A DNA stretch of 64,000 nucleotides from the NCBI RefSeq assembly GCF_947500655.1, contig NZ_CANMSK010000007.1, forward strand, positions 1-64,000, written 5' to 3'. Of the stretch, positions 37,029 to 45,866 are shown in pieces. Below the pieces are notes generated by a model that saw only the letters and a list, made by a program, of their open reading frames with translations, was not told the DNA's origin and ran no database searches. The position numbers and the translations under genes were made by a program. This DNA is from an uncultured Psychrosphaera sp. (GTDB lineage: Bacteria; Pseudomonadota; Gammaproteobacteria; Enterobacterales; Alteromonadaceae). The first letter of the stretch is position 1. Every line of letters starts with the position of its first letter.

Positions 37029-39746
37029 CTAACGAGTAGCGTTGATTGAACCAATCTGAATGCCTCGTAAGTTTTCTTTGTTTAATTTTTTATTACACCA
37101 ATTGGTTAATTGCTGTTTAGTTATTGTGGATATTTCCATTGCTATTATTTCTTTTTGTATAAAACTGTAATCTTGATTGCCAATGGAAACCCACAACTGT
37201 TGCGACTTTTGATTTAAGTTGGTTGCTTGTTCATTGTACTGATGGATCACCGCTTGTTTATGTTGTTCTAATTCATCAATATCCATCATTTCAACTTCAG
37301 CAATAAAGGAAGTCAAACAATCCGTGATACTGGTATTTAAAGTATCACTAGTATAATCGTGAGATTGAATATAGATAACTAGCCCTGGCGTATTGCAAAG
37401 TGGCATATAACCACTACCTGCCAGATAACCCAGTTGCTTTTCAGTGCGTAGATAATTAAACGAAAAAGGCGATAGGATTTGACTAATTAATATAAAAATA
37501 GCTTTTTCCATATAATCAAATTTTCTATTATCTAGTTTATTTACTCCTTGAATATACAATAATGCTGCATTGTCGTTATGCTCAATGAGTTTATCCAAAT
37601 AAAGTGGTTTTTTTTGTGTTAGTGATGTTATTGAGCGAGGTAACTCAGTTACTTTTTCATACGACTGAAGACGTGATTTAAGCTTCTTATTGATATTACT
37701 CGCTTGGGCCGTTGTCCAATTGCCATATAATAGTATTTCAGTAAACATTTTAGAAAATAATTCAGTACAGAAACTTTCAAATTGCTCAAATGTGACTTTA
37801 GTTAATTCAACAGCCAATTCACTTGATGAGGCTGTACTGGGCATCAATGTAGAATTTAACAATGAAAATAATTGGCTTATCGGCTTATTAGTTTCTGCAT
37901 TTCGCCAATGTTTAATAAGCTGTCGTTTAACTTCGTCAAAGCGCATCGTGGTAAATTTAATCGTTAGCATGTTATCTAGCAAGGTTAGTATTAAGCTATC
38001 TTGATTACTGCTTAATCCAGATGTATATAAAGTCATACCTGCATTGTGGGCATATAAATTGTAATGTAATCCGGCCATTTCAGCTTGATAATGTTGCTCT
38101 GAAACAGTATCCATAAATAAATCACAATAAAAGCGCATCATAGCTTGATTGGACTTTGACTGAGTGCCAAATGGTAAGTCTAAGCCGAGATAGATTGTGC
38201 CTTTTGGTACACGGAAACTAACATCTTGTTTAAACCAAGCTTGCCAGCCCAGTTCAGTATCAATACTCAAAGGTGTTTGACTATCAAAGTCTGGTAATTC
38301 TAATTTTATGCTTTTAGCTAAATAAGGGTTTTCAAGTGGAAGGTGATATTGATTTTTAGAACACTGTTGAGAATTCAGTTGTGCAATCTGTTCATTTGAT
38401 AAAGCTTCAACATAATACGGTGTGTGATACCACTTTGCTTGTTTATCCGTTTGAATATTTTGGCTAACTAAGGTTAATCGCATATTGTTAGCATTTATGT
38501 AAGCAAAAAACTCGTGCCATTGCGTTGCTGAATATCCGTCCATGCAATAATCACCGTAGATGTAATTATCTTCCTCATAATGCTGCATGTTCATGGCAAT
38601 ATTATTTGCCAAAGCTAATGGTTTTATATCTTCTTTGTATTGGAAGCTGATTTCGGTGAGTTTTCTTTGTTCATCATATAGGTAACTTGGAGCGGTTTGT
38701 TTTGCAATCCAATTGAGATAAGCAAAAACTTCGTTTAATACCACTTCTAAATCATCTTCGCCTTTGTGTGTCAGCTCCAACGAAATATTAAAATCTTTGA
38801 AATTACTGCCTGAAATACCATTACCTGCGGCCAGCGCATTGATAAGCCCTAGATCTTTTAATCGTTCAAATAAAGAGCCTTCACCTTCATCACCAATTAA
38901 GTGGGCTATAAAACTGACAATTTTACTTTTATAAAATTGATCTATCCCTGGTAATGGAAAAGTAATATTAAGTTTATGTAATTCTTTTACTGGCTCTATT
39001 GCGATAAATAGGGCGACATCTTGTTGGCGATATAAATCACGATTTAATGGCGGTTTAGTTTGTGTCGCATCAATTGTTTTGATATTAGAGAATAATTCAG
39101 ATACTTTGTTTTCTAATTCTGTAACAGGTAATGAGCTAATAAGGCACAAGGTCATAAATTGGCTTTGATAATGAGTTTGCCAAAATTGCAGTAATTCATC
39201 TTTTACCGGACGTTGTGGTAAATCAGCTAATGTGTGTTTGTTACCAACGGTAAATTTATGAAATGGATGTTGCGGGTTACAGGTTTCCTTGTGTACTTGT
39301 TGAATTCGGCGACTATCATCTTTTAATTTCAGTTTATATTCTTCATGAATAGCGTTTTGTTCTTTTTTAATCGCTTCATCTGTAAACGAAGGCTCGATAA
39401 ACATATTGGCAAAATAATCTAACGACTGTCCAAACATATCTGTGTGTACATCAAAGTGAAAACTACTGTGCTCAGTCGCCGTCCAAGCATTACAATGACC
39501 GCCATGTTTGGTAACAAAATCGTTTAGCTGAGCGGGTTGTGAATACTTTTTATTGCCATTAAATAATAAATGTTCAACAAAATGAGCAAAGCCAGGACGG
39601 TCTGTAGGATCATCAAAACTACCAGTGTTTACAACTAATGAACAAGCACTTTTATGGGCATCTGGAGAATGTATAATTAACACTTTAATACCATTTAACA
39701 TGGTAAAGCTGTGATAGGTTTTATTGTCGTTTGGACTTATTCTCAA
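37029..39746 (-). CDS. M16-family (insulinase/pitrilysin-type) metallopeptidase
   Basis: 905 residues with the inverted zinc motif HFVEH (His55, Glu58, His59) and a distal glutamate in EQNAIHEEY around 129-136. This is followed by further M16 domains typical of the pitrilysin/insulin-degrading group (full clamshell, about 900-960 residues). There is no signal peptide, in contrast to periplasmic E. coli pitrilysin, so it may be cytoplasmic. It degrades short to medium unfolded peptides. The start is TTG at 39746 with AAGGCAAGG before it. The next in-frame ATG (39701) would cut into the conserved N-terminus. Confidence 0.92.
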   Translation of the reverse strand: MRISPNDNKTYHSFTMLNGIKVLIIHSPDAHKSACSLVVNTGSFDDPTDRPGFAHFVEHLLFNGNKKYSQPAQLNDFVTKHGGHCNAWTATEHSSFHFDVHTDMFGQSLDYFANMFIEPSFTDEAIKKEQNAIHEEYKLKLKDDSRRIQQVHKETCNPQHPFHKFTVGNKHTLADLPQRPVKDELLQFWQTHYQSQFMTLCLISSLPVTELENKVSELFSNIKTIDATQTKPPLNRDLYRQQDVALFIAIEPVKELHKLNITFPLPGIDQFYKSKIVSFIAHLIGDEGEGSLFERLKDLGLINALAAGNGISGSNFKDFNISLELTHKGEDDLEVVLNEVFAYLNWIAKQTAPSYLYDEQRKLTEISFQYKEDIKPLALANNIAMNMQHYEEDNYIYGDYCMDGYSATQWHEFFAYINANNMRLTLVSQNIQTDKQAKWYHTPYYVEALSNEQIAQLNSQQCSKNQYHLPLENPYLAKSIKLELPDFDSQTPLSIDTELGWQAWFKQDVSFRVPKGTIYLGLDLPFGTQSKSNQAMMRFYCDLFMDTVSEQHYQAEMAGLHYNLYAHNAGMTLYTSGLSSNQDSLILTLLDNMLTIKFTTMRFDEVKRQLIKHWRNAETNKPISQLFSLLNSTLMPSTASSSELAVELTKVTFEQFESFCTELFSKMFTEILLYGNWTTAQASNINKKLKSRLQSYEKVTELPRSITSLTQKKPLYLDKLIEHNDNAALLYIQGVNKLDNRKFDYMEKAIFILISQILSPFSFNYLRTEKQLGYLAGSGYMPLCNTPGLVIYIQSHDYTSDTLNTSITDCLTSFIAEVEMMDIDELEQHKQAVIHQYNEQATNLNQKSQQLWVSIGNQDYSFIQKEIIAMEISTITKQQLTNWCNKKLNKENLRGIQIGSINATR

Positions 39747-39999
39747 TGCCTTGCCTTAGGAGATGATGAAATGAATTATAGAGTTAAAATATCCTAGCGT
39801 ATTTTTTGAAAAATACTAGAGGCTATTTACCTTTGCGTTAACTTAAAGTCTAAAGGGCACAGCGTCTAATAAAATGTATAAAAATATACGCTATATGTAA
39901 TATAACGGTAGCGTATTAAAGCTGAATTGACTATATTGCAGCCTGATATGTACATCGTCTTTTTATTAATAACTTTTAACTATATTTGTCGGAATATTT

Positions 40000-40482
40000 A
40001 TGGCTGTTTATCTTTATATTGTAAGGCATGGCGAAGCAGAACCTATGACCAAAGCCGATGAGTTACGTGAGTTAACAGAACATGGTAAATGGGAAGCAAA
40101 ACGTACGGCTTTATGGTTGAAAACACAGGTTGCTAATTTCGACTGTGTCTATGCAAGTCCATATATTAGAGCCCAGCAGACTAAAGATATTATTTTGTCA
40201 CAAGGTATACATTCCTATAATCAAGAAGTTGTTAATGAGTTGACACCAGAGGGGGACGCTAAACGTGTTACTGACTATGTACTCGCTAATATAGAAGTAA
40301 GCGAAGATAAAGATACTAATATTATTTGCGTTTCTCATATGCCATTAGTGAGTTATTTTATTGGTGAGCTGACTGGATATACACCAATTATGGCGACAGC
40401 TGGCGTGGCAAAAATCAAAATTGATATAGATAAATGGTCCGGTTTACTACAAACTTTATTATCACCAGATCAAATGCTGTGA
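40000..40482 (+). CDS. sixA: Phosphohistidine phosphatase SixA
   Basis: A histidine phosphatase of 160 residues, LYIVRHGEAEP with catalytic His10, then VYASPYIRAQQT and the second histidine in CVSHMPLVSYF. SixA removes phosphate from histidine on phosphotransfer proteins (ArcB Hpt, and the nitrogen PTS). The nearby large hybrid kinase lacks an Hpt domain, so no direct link is claimed. CGGAA precedes the ATG. It is convergent with smrB, the genes ending 24 bases apart. Confidence 0.94.
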   Translation: MAVYLYIVRHGEAEPMTKADELRELTEHGKWEAKRTALWLKTQVANFDCVYASPYIRAQQTKDIILSQGIHSYNQEVVNELTPEGDAKRVTDYVLANIEVSEDKDTNIICVSHMPLVSYFIGELTGYTPIMATAGVAKIKIDIDKWSGLLQTLLSPDQML

Positions 40483-40506
40483 TTTGCTATTTTGCATAGT
40501 TAGCAT

Positions 40507-41097
40507 TTATCTATTTAGAATGTATTCCAATTCTTCCCCAATATTAATAATAAACACAATAGCGCCTTGTCCACCCCATTCAAGTGGCGCTTGATGCAAG
40601 GCTATAACATCTGGGTGTTGTATTAAATAATGAGGCAGCTTCGCCTTAAGAATTCCACCGCCAACTCCGTGAACTACACAAGCACAAGGTATATGTTTAA
40701 TTTTACAGTCTTTGATCATGGCTGCCAGATCGAACTTAGTCTGTTCTTTGTTATAACCATGTAAATCTAAAATAACTTCAGGGCGAACATCACCGCGTCT
40801 TAATAGTTTAGTGTAATAGGCTGGAAAGCCATCTTCTACATAACTCAGGGTCTGATTTGATGTGATCAACGGCTCATATTCATCAGAAAAGTGGAAGACC
40901 GCTGGATTTTTAAGGTTAGGCTTATTATCGCTGGTTCTATCATCTTCATATTTGTTTGCTTGTAGCGCTTTGTTTTGCTTGCTGTTGTCTTTGCCAAAGT
41001 GTATTTTGTCTTGCTTAAGAGGCTTAATCCCTTGCATGGCATTTGTGAAATCATCTTCATCAAGTTGATGATGAGGTTCATCTTCAAATTTAGACAT
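40507..41097 (-). CDS. smrB: SmrB, ribosome-collision endonuclease (Smr domain)
   Basis: 196 residues with an Smr domain: LDLHGYNKEQTKFDLAAMI, VVHGVGGGILKAKLPHYL and WGGQGAIVF. SmrB cleaves mRNA between collided ribosomes to start rescue in E. coli. The N-terminal half is polar and probably the ribosome-binding extension. It lies divergent from prmB with aroC following, the same arrangement as in E. coli, which strengthens the call. Confidence 0.94.
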   Translation of the reverse strand: MSKFEDEPHHQLDEDDFTNAMQGIKPLKQDKIHFGKDNSKQNKALQANKYEDDRTSDNKPNLKNPAVFHFSDEYEPLITSNQTLSYVEDGFPAYYTKLLRRGDVRPEVILDLHGYNKEQTKFDLAAMIKDCKIKHIPCACVVHGVGGGILKAKLPHYLIQHPDVIALHQAPLEWGGQGAIVFIINIGEELEYILNR

Positions 41098-41289
41098 GCA
41101 AACACCTTAGTGAGTTTATTAACGATATGAGGCTGATAGGTTTGTTATTGTAAGTTAAGGTGAGGCATCAGCCAATATAAAATACGCTTGTTTGTTGTAA
41201 ACGTATTTATTGTACCGGTATAAGTATCATAAAATTAGTAAAATATAGTAAATAAACCAGCCAGTTAGGTAAAATCAGTTAGGTAAAAA

Positions 41290-42228
41290 ATGGAATCAAA
41301 TTTAGAAACTTTGGCACAAGAAGCAATTGAAGAGTTAAAAACAGTACACGACTTTTTACGTTGGGGTGTAAGCCGTTTTAATGCCTCAGATATATATTAT
41401 GGTCACGGTACCGATAATCCTTGGGATGAGTGTTTGTCTTTAGTGAGCTTTGCGCTGAATATGCCACCGCAGTTAAATGCTGAAATATTGTCATCTAACT
41501 TAACCTTGTCAGAGCGCGGTTCTATTGTCGATTTAATTTGCCAACGTATTAGCACCAAAAAGCCAGCTGCATATTTAACTAATATTGCCTACTTTGTTGA
41601 TTTGCCATTTTATGTGAACGAAAGTGTATTAGTGCCTCGTTCACCAATTGGTGAATTAATTAGAAATCAATTCGATGGTTTAATAAATCATGAGCCACAA
41701 CGTATTATGGATTTATGTACTGGCTCTGCTTGTATCGCCATAGCTTGTGCTTATGCATTCCCAGAAGCTCAAGTAGATGCGCTAGATATTAGTCCAGAAG
41801 CACTGTCGATTGCCGATGAAAACATTCATAGATTAGATGTAGCGGATCGAGTTGTTCCAATAATGTCCGATGTATTTTCAGGCGTAAGTGGTCAGCAGTA
41901 TGACTTAATCGTTTCAAATCCTCCGTATGTGGATGCTGAAGATATTGACGATATGCCAGAAGAGTTTCATCATGAGCCGGAAATTGGTTTAGCCAGTGGC
42001 AATGATGGATTGGATATTACGAGAACTATATTGGCACAGGCTGCAGATCATTTAACAGATGATGGTGTATTAATCGTGGAAGTGGGCAATTCAATGATCC
42101 ACCTACAAGCTGAATTCCCACAGGTTGCATTTAACTGGATTGAATTTGAACATGGTGGTTTAGGTGTGTTTTCATTAACCAAAGCACAGCTTGTTGAACA
42201 TAACTCACTGTTTGTTCAAAATAAATAG
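41290..42228 (+). CDS. prmB: 50S ribosomal protein L3 N5-glutamine methyltransferase PrmB
   Basis: A SAM-dependent methyltransferase of 312 residues. Motif I is MDLCTGSACIAIACA, the acidic loop is VDALDISPEAL, and the catalytic NPPY motif is in VSNPPYVDAEDID. The N-terminal helical domain (EAIEELKTVHDFLRWGVSRF, YYGHGTDNPWDE) is specific to PrmB rather than PrmC. It methylates a glutamine in L3 during 50S assembly. It is followed 73 bases later by aroC. The start ATG is preceded by AGGTAAAA. Confidence 0.96.
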   Translation: MESNLETLAQEAIEELKTVHDFLRWGVSRFNASDIYYGHGTDNPWDECLSLVSFALNMPPQLNAEILSSNLTLSERGSIVDLICQRISTKKPAAYLTNIAYFVDLPFYVNESVLVPRSPIGELIRNQFDGLINHEPQRIMDLCTGSACIAIACAYAFPEAQVDALDISPEALSIADENIHRLDVADRVVPIMSDVFSGVSGQQYDLIVSNPPYVDAEDIDDMPEEFHHEPEIGLASGNDGLDITRTILAQAADHLTDDGVLIVEVGNSMIHLQAEFPQVAFNWIEFEHGGLGVFSLTKAQLVEHNSLFVQNK

Positions 42229-42301
42229 TTAAACAAATAAGTTAAGTAAAGAATTAAACACAGAATAAAAATCAGAATCGAATAGATTAAAAGGGCTGAA
42301 A

Positions 42302-43399
42302 ATGGCTGGAAATACCATTGGTGAAGTATTTAAAGTAACTACATTTGGCGAAAGTCATGGATTAGGTTTAGGTTGTATTATCGATGGCTGCCCTCCGGGA
42401 TTAGAAATCGATGAAGCTATCATTCAAGTAGACTTAGATAGACGTAAGCCCGGTACTTCACGTTTTACTACTCAACGTAGAGAAGCGGATGAAGTTAAAA
42501 TATTAAGCGGTGTATTTGAAGGTAAAACCACAGGTACTTCTATCGGTTTAGTCATTGAAAATAGCGACCAGCGCTCAAAAGATTATTCAGACATTAAAGA
42601 TAAGTTTCGTCCTGGTCATGCCGATTATACGTACCATCATAAATACGGTAACCGCGATTATCGCGGCGGCGGTCGTTCTTCAGCTCGTGAAACAGCAATG
42701 CGAGTAGCTGCGGGTTCGTTTGCCAAAGCTTGGTTAAAGCAAAAGTTAGGTTTAGAGATATTTGGCTATATGAGCCAACTAGGCCCAATAGCGATTGAAA
42801 CGGTTGATACATCAATAATTGAAACTAACCCATTTTTTTGCCCAGATGCTAATGCGATAGAAAAGTGGGACGAGTACATGCGAGACCTTAAAAAGCAGGG
42901 CAACTCAGTAGGTGCTAAAATCACAGTGGTCGCTAAAAATGTACCTGTTGGTTTAGGTGAGCCTGTTTTTGACAGGCTTGATGCTGACATCGCAAAAGCA
43001 TTAATGGGAATAAACGCAGTAAAAGGCGTAGAAATTGGTGATGGTTTTGAGGTGGTTGCACAAAAAGGCTCAGAGCACAGAGATGAATTAACGCCAGAGG
43101 GCTTTAAGTCAAATCATGCTGGTGGCATTTTAGGTGGGATTTCAAGTGGGCAAGACATCATTGCTCATATTGCATTAAAACCAACTTCAAGCATTAATGT
43201 GGAAGGGGAGACAATTGATGTTAATGGTCAAAGCCAAACTCTAGTAACCAAAGGTCGTCATGATCCATGTGTGGGTATCAGAGCGGTTCCTATTGCTGAA
43301 GCAATGCTTGCCATTACATTAATGGATCATTTCTTACGCAACCGTGCACAAAATGCAGATGTGGTTGTAGATACTCCCGTTATACCTGCTAGCAAATAA
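42302..43399 (+). CDS. aroC: Chorismate synthase
   Basis: FMN-dependent last step of the shikimate pathway, EPSP to chorismate. The 365 residues carry all family signatures: [65 protein letters not shown] and [18 protein letters not shown]. Its product feeds PheA, encoded 28 kb away in this window. Likely cotranscribed with prmB. A long inverted repeat follows at 43414-43454. Confidence 0.98.
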   Translation: MAGNTIGEVFKVTTFGESHGLGLGCIIDGCPPGLEIDEAIIQVDLDRRKPGTSRFTTQRREADEVKILSGVFEGKTTGTSIGLVIENSDQRSKDYSDIKDKFRPGHADYTYHHKYGNRDYRGGGRSSARETAMRVAAGSFAKAWLKQKLGLEIFGYMSQLGPIAIETVDTSIIETNPFFCPDANAIEKWDEYMRDLKKQGNSVGAKITVVAKNVPVGLGEPVFDRLDADIAKALMGINAVKGVEIGDGFEVVAQKGSEHRDELTPEGFKSNHAGGILGGISSGQDIIAHIALKPTSSINVEGETIDVNGQSQTLVTKGRHDPCVGIRAVPIAEAMLAITLMDHFLRNRAQNADVVVDTPVIPASK

Positions 43400-43411
43400 G
43401 CTAAAATCAAA

Positions 43412-43456
43412 ATAACTCGTTTATCACTTTATTTAAATAAATGATAAGCGAGTTAC
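43412..43456 (+). terminator. Long inverted repeat after aroC
   Basis: AACTCGTTTATCA (43414-43426) pairs with TGATAAGCGAGTT (43442-43454), 13 bp with one G-U, around a 15-base A/T loop. There is no T-tail, so it may act with Rho or as an mRNA 3'-end stabiliser rather than an intrinsic terminator. Confidence 0.55.
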
Positions 43457-43624
43457 TATCTGCTTGAATTTAAAATTAAATTAGTTTGCCTTATGCCAAC
43501 AAATAAAATATTTCAGTATTCACATGCTTTTGCACTGGTATAATACTCACACAATTTTACTTACTACGATTGCTGTACTGTGTTTTTAACTGAGCAAAAT
43601 GCATCTCAAAGGTCTCTTAATCAA

Positions 43625-44236
43625 ATGGCTTTAACTCAAGATGAACATACTCAAGGACATCATATTCAAGATATCATTGACTTGTTTGATGAGTGTTTTT
43701 TTGACACCTACAATACTCGCTTAGTAAAAGGTAACGACGAACCTATTTATCTCCCTGCTGGTAAAACCGATATAAACATTCCTGAACAAGATTATGCTCA
43801 AGTGGTATTCGCGCATGGTTATTATGCCAGTGCGTTACACGAAATATCGCACTGGTGTTTGGCGGGTGAAGATAGGCGAACTAAAATAGATTTTGGCTAT
43901 TGGTATTGCCCAGATGGCAGAACCGCAGAGCAACAAGCTAAGTTTCAACAAGTGGAAATAAAGCCTCAGTCAATTGAATGGGCCTTGTGTTTAGCCGCAG
44001 GCTTTAAATTTAATGTTAGCTGCGATAATTTAACCGGTGATGAGTTTGGCAACCAGCCAGACAGCCAAGCGTTTGAACAACAAATATTACAGCAAATTAG
44101 CCACTATATTGAACATGGCTTTCCAAGTAGAGCGCAGTTACTAATGACAAAGCTGGCGGCTCATTATCAACAAGCCATCCCTACATCTATTTCTCAATTT
44201 ATTCCGTCCTTTGAAAGGGAAGTGTCATGTCAATAA
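43625..44236 (+). CDS. epmC: Elongation factor P hydroxylase EpmC (YfcM)
   Basis: Hydroxylates the beta-lysylated lysine of EF-P. The conserved block EPIYLPAGKTD, AQVVFAHGYYASALHEISHWCLAGEDRR, DFGYWYCPDGRT, WALCLAAGFKFNVSCDNLTGD matches YfcM; the HEISHW histidines are probably metal ligands. I start at ATG 43625. A GTG at 43580 gives 15 more residues without a ribosome site. It overlaps the next gene by ten bases. The neighbours (aroC upstream, yfcL downstream) match the E. coli region. Confidence 0.94.
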   Translation: MALTQDEHTQGHHIQDIIDLFDECFFDTYNTRLVKGNDEPIYLPAGKTDINIPEQDYAQVVFAHGYYASALHEISHWCLAGEDRRTKIDFGYWYCPDGRTAEQQAKFQQVEIKPQSIEWALCLAAGFKFNVSCDNLTGDEFGNQPDSQAFEQQILQQISHYIEHGFPSRAQLLMTKLAAHYQQAIPTSISQFIPSFEREVSCQ

Positions 44237-45420
44237 TCTCAGATAAACAAATAGAAACGCCTACAGCTCAGAAAGGTCGAGTTAAATTCAAACTGGGTTT
44301 AATCATTAATCCAATTGCCGGTGTTGGTGGCAGCGTTGGCTTAAAAGGCTCTGACGGTGAAAATACGGCAGAATTGGCAGCGTCGTTAGGGGCAGAGCAA
44401 AAAGCCAATGAGCGAGCGTCTATTGCATTGTCTATGTTGTTTGAGGAACGTGACTCAGTTGATATATTTACCGTTGCTGGCGATATGGGAGAAACGCTTT
44501 GTCAGCAGTTAGGTTTTGCTCATTCTATTGTTTATACACCAAGCTCAAAAGTAACCACTTTTGAGGACACCGAACGTGCAGCTAAAGCTATGGCTGAACT
44601 GAATTTAGATCTGATTTTATTTGCCGGTGGTGATGGTACAGCTCGTAATATTTGTGCGGCGGTTGAAGCGTCAGGTGTTGAAGAACATACAACGGTATTA
44701 GGTATTCCAGCAGGTTGTAAAATACATTCTGGTGTTTACGCAATTACACCAAAAGCGGCAGGGCGTGTATTACAAATGCTAGTCAGTGGTGAGTTAGTTA
44801 CTGTGTCAGATGCTGATGTGATGGATATCGATGAAAACAAATTCCGCCAAGGCATTGTAAAAGCACGCCGTTATGGTGAATTATCTGTGCCAAGCGAGTT
44901 ACGTTTTATTCAAAATGTAAAAATGGGTGGCAAAGAAAGTGACGAGTTAGTATTAGCTGATATTGCCGCGCACGTTATAGAATTAATGGAGCCTGAGCAA
45001 ACTTACATTATGGGCTCTGGCAGCACTGTCGCTTATGTAATGGAAGAGTTAGGCTTAGATAATACTCTATTAGGTGTTGATGTTATCCAAGATCAGAGCT
45101 TGTTAAAACAAGATGTCATTGCCAGTGAATTGTTAAGCATGATTGACGAGAACACAAAATTAGTTATTACCTTAATTGGTGGGCAAGGCCATATTTTTGG
45201 TCGGGGAAATCAGCAACTAAGCGCAGATGTTCTCAAAAAAATAGGCAAAGAAAATATTCTAGTTATTGCCACTAAAACAAAACTAAAAGCATTAAATGGT
45301 CGTCCATTGATAGTGGATACCGGTGATTTAGCGTTAGATAAATCTTTGTCTGGGCATATAAAAGTGATAACGGGCTATCATGACCAAGTGTTATATCCCG
45401 TAGGATATGAAGAATTATAA
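44227..45420 (+). CDS. ATP-NAD kinase-family protein
   Basis: 397 residues with the diacylglycerol/NAD-kinase fold. GLIINPIAGVGGSVGLKGSDG opens the domain, and FAGGDGTARNI is the nucleotide-binding motif near residue 138. Later motifs include MGSGSTVAYVMEELG and LIGGQGHIFGRGNQQLS. It differs from NadK and belongs to the COG3199-type group, whose substrate is not certain. It is inserted between epmC and yfcL in this lineage, and AAGGGAAG precedes its ATG inside epmC. Cytoplasmic. Confidence 0.87.
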   Translation: MSIISDKQIETPTAQKGRVKFKLGLIINPIAGVGGSVGLKGSDGENTAELAASLGAEQKANERASIALSMLFEERDSVDIFTVAGDMGETLCQQLGFAHSIVYTPSSKVTTFEDTERAAKAMAELNLDLILFAGGDGTARNICAAVEASGVEEHTTVLGIPAGCKIHSGVYAITPKAAGRVLQMLVSGELVTVSDADVMDIDENKFRQGIVKARRYGELSVPSELRFIQNVKMGGKESDELVLADIAAHVIELMEPEQTYIMGSGSTVAYVMEELGLDNTLLGVDVIQDQSLLKQDVIASELLSMIDENTKLVITLIGGQGHIFGRGNQQLSADVLKKIGKENILVIATKTKLKALNGRPLIVDTGDLALDKSLSGHIKVITGYHDQVLYPVGYEEL

Positions 45421-45482
45421 GCATTTTTTTTAACAATAAAAATTAGCAATGAAAATAAACTAGAAAGAATAAAGGGTAAACA

Positions 45483-45767
45483 ATGTTAAATCTGGAACAG
45501 CTGAGTGATAAAGCTCAAGAGTACTTTGATGGGTTTGTGATAAGTGGAACAGATGACGAATTATTTGCAAGTGGTTACTTACGTGGCCATGTAGATTTAG
45601 TAGTAGGTACTGCTATGTTAGAACATACGGAATTAACATTAGATGAAGTGGTTGAAAACATTACTAGCAGTGTTAATAAAGCAATAAGAAATGGTGAGTT
45701 AGAGCAAGACGATATTAAAGCAGTAAATACCGTTTTAAATTCTTTGTTGCTGCATTTAGAGAAATAG
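45483..45767 (+). CDS. yfcL: YfcL-family protein
   Basis: 94 residues, matching the YfcL pattern: an N-terminal QLSDKAQEYFDGFVISGTDDELFASGYLRGHVDL, then TLDEVVENITSSVNKAI and LNSLLLHLEK. It is small, acidic and soluble, probably helical. Function is unknown. It is last in the prmB-aroC-epmC neighbourhood, with AAAGGGTAAACA before the ATG. Downstream is a short GCGGAC/GTCCGC hairpin (45796-45810) without a U-tail. Confidence 0.92.
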   Translation: MLNLEQLSDKAQEYFDGFVISGTDDELFASGYLRGHVDLVVGTAMLEHTELTLDEVVENITSSVNKAIRNGELEQDDIKAVNTVLNSLLLHLEK

Positions 45768-45832
45768 AAATCGTTATAATAGTAATGTTAGAAAAGCGGA
45801 CCGTGTCCGCACATTGGAAAATGATAATTTTC

Positions 45833-45866
45833 TAGCTACTAGCTACTAGCTACTAGCTACTAGCTT
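45833..45866. repeat. Heptamer array (TAGCTAC)x4 overlapping the sulfotransferase stop codon
   Basis: Four perfect TAGCTAC units at 45833-45860 plus TAGCTT. The array supplies the stop and last codons of the gene ending at 45846. It resembles the CGAGCTA array at 58334-58410. Confidence 0.95.

Noticed and set aside
42594-42990. Minus-strand frames inside aroC
   Set aside because: The aroC reading frame is fully conserved and the antisense frames have no family features.
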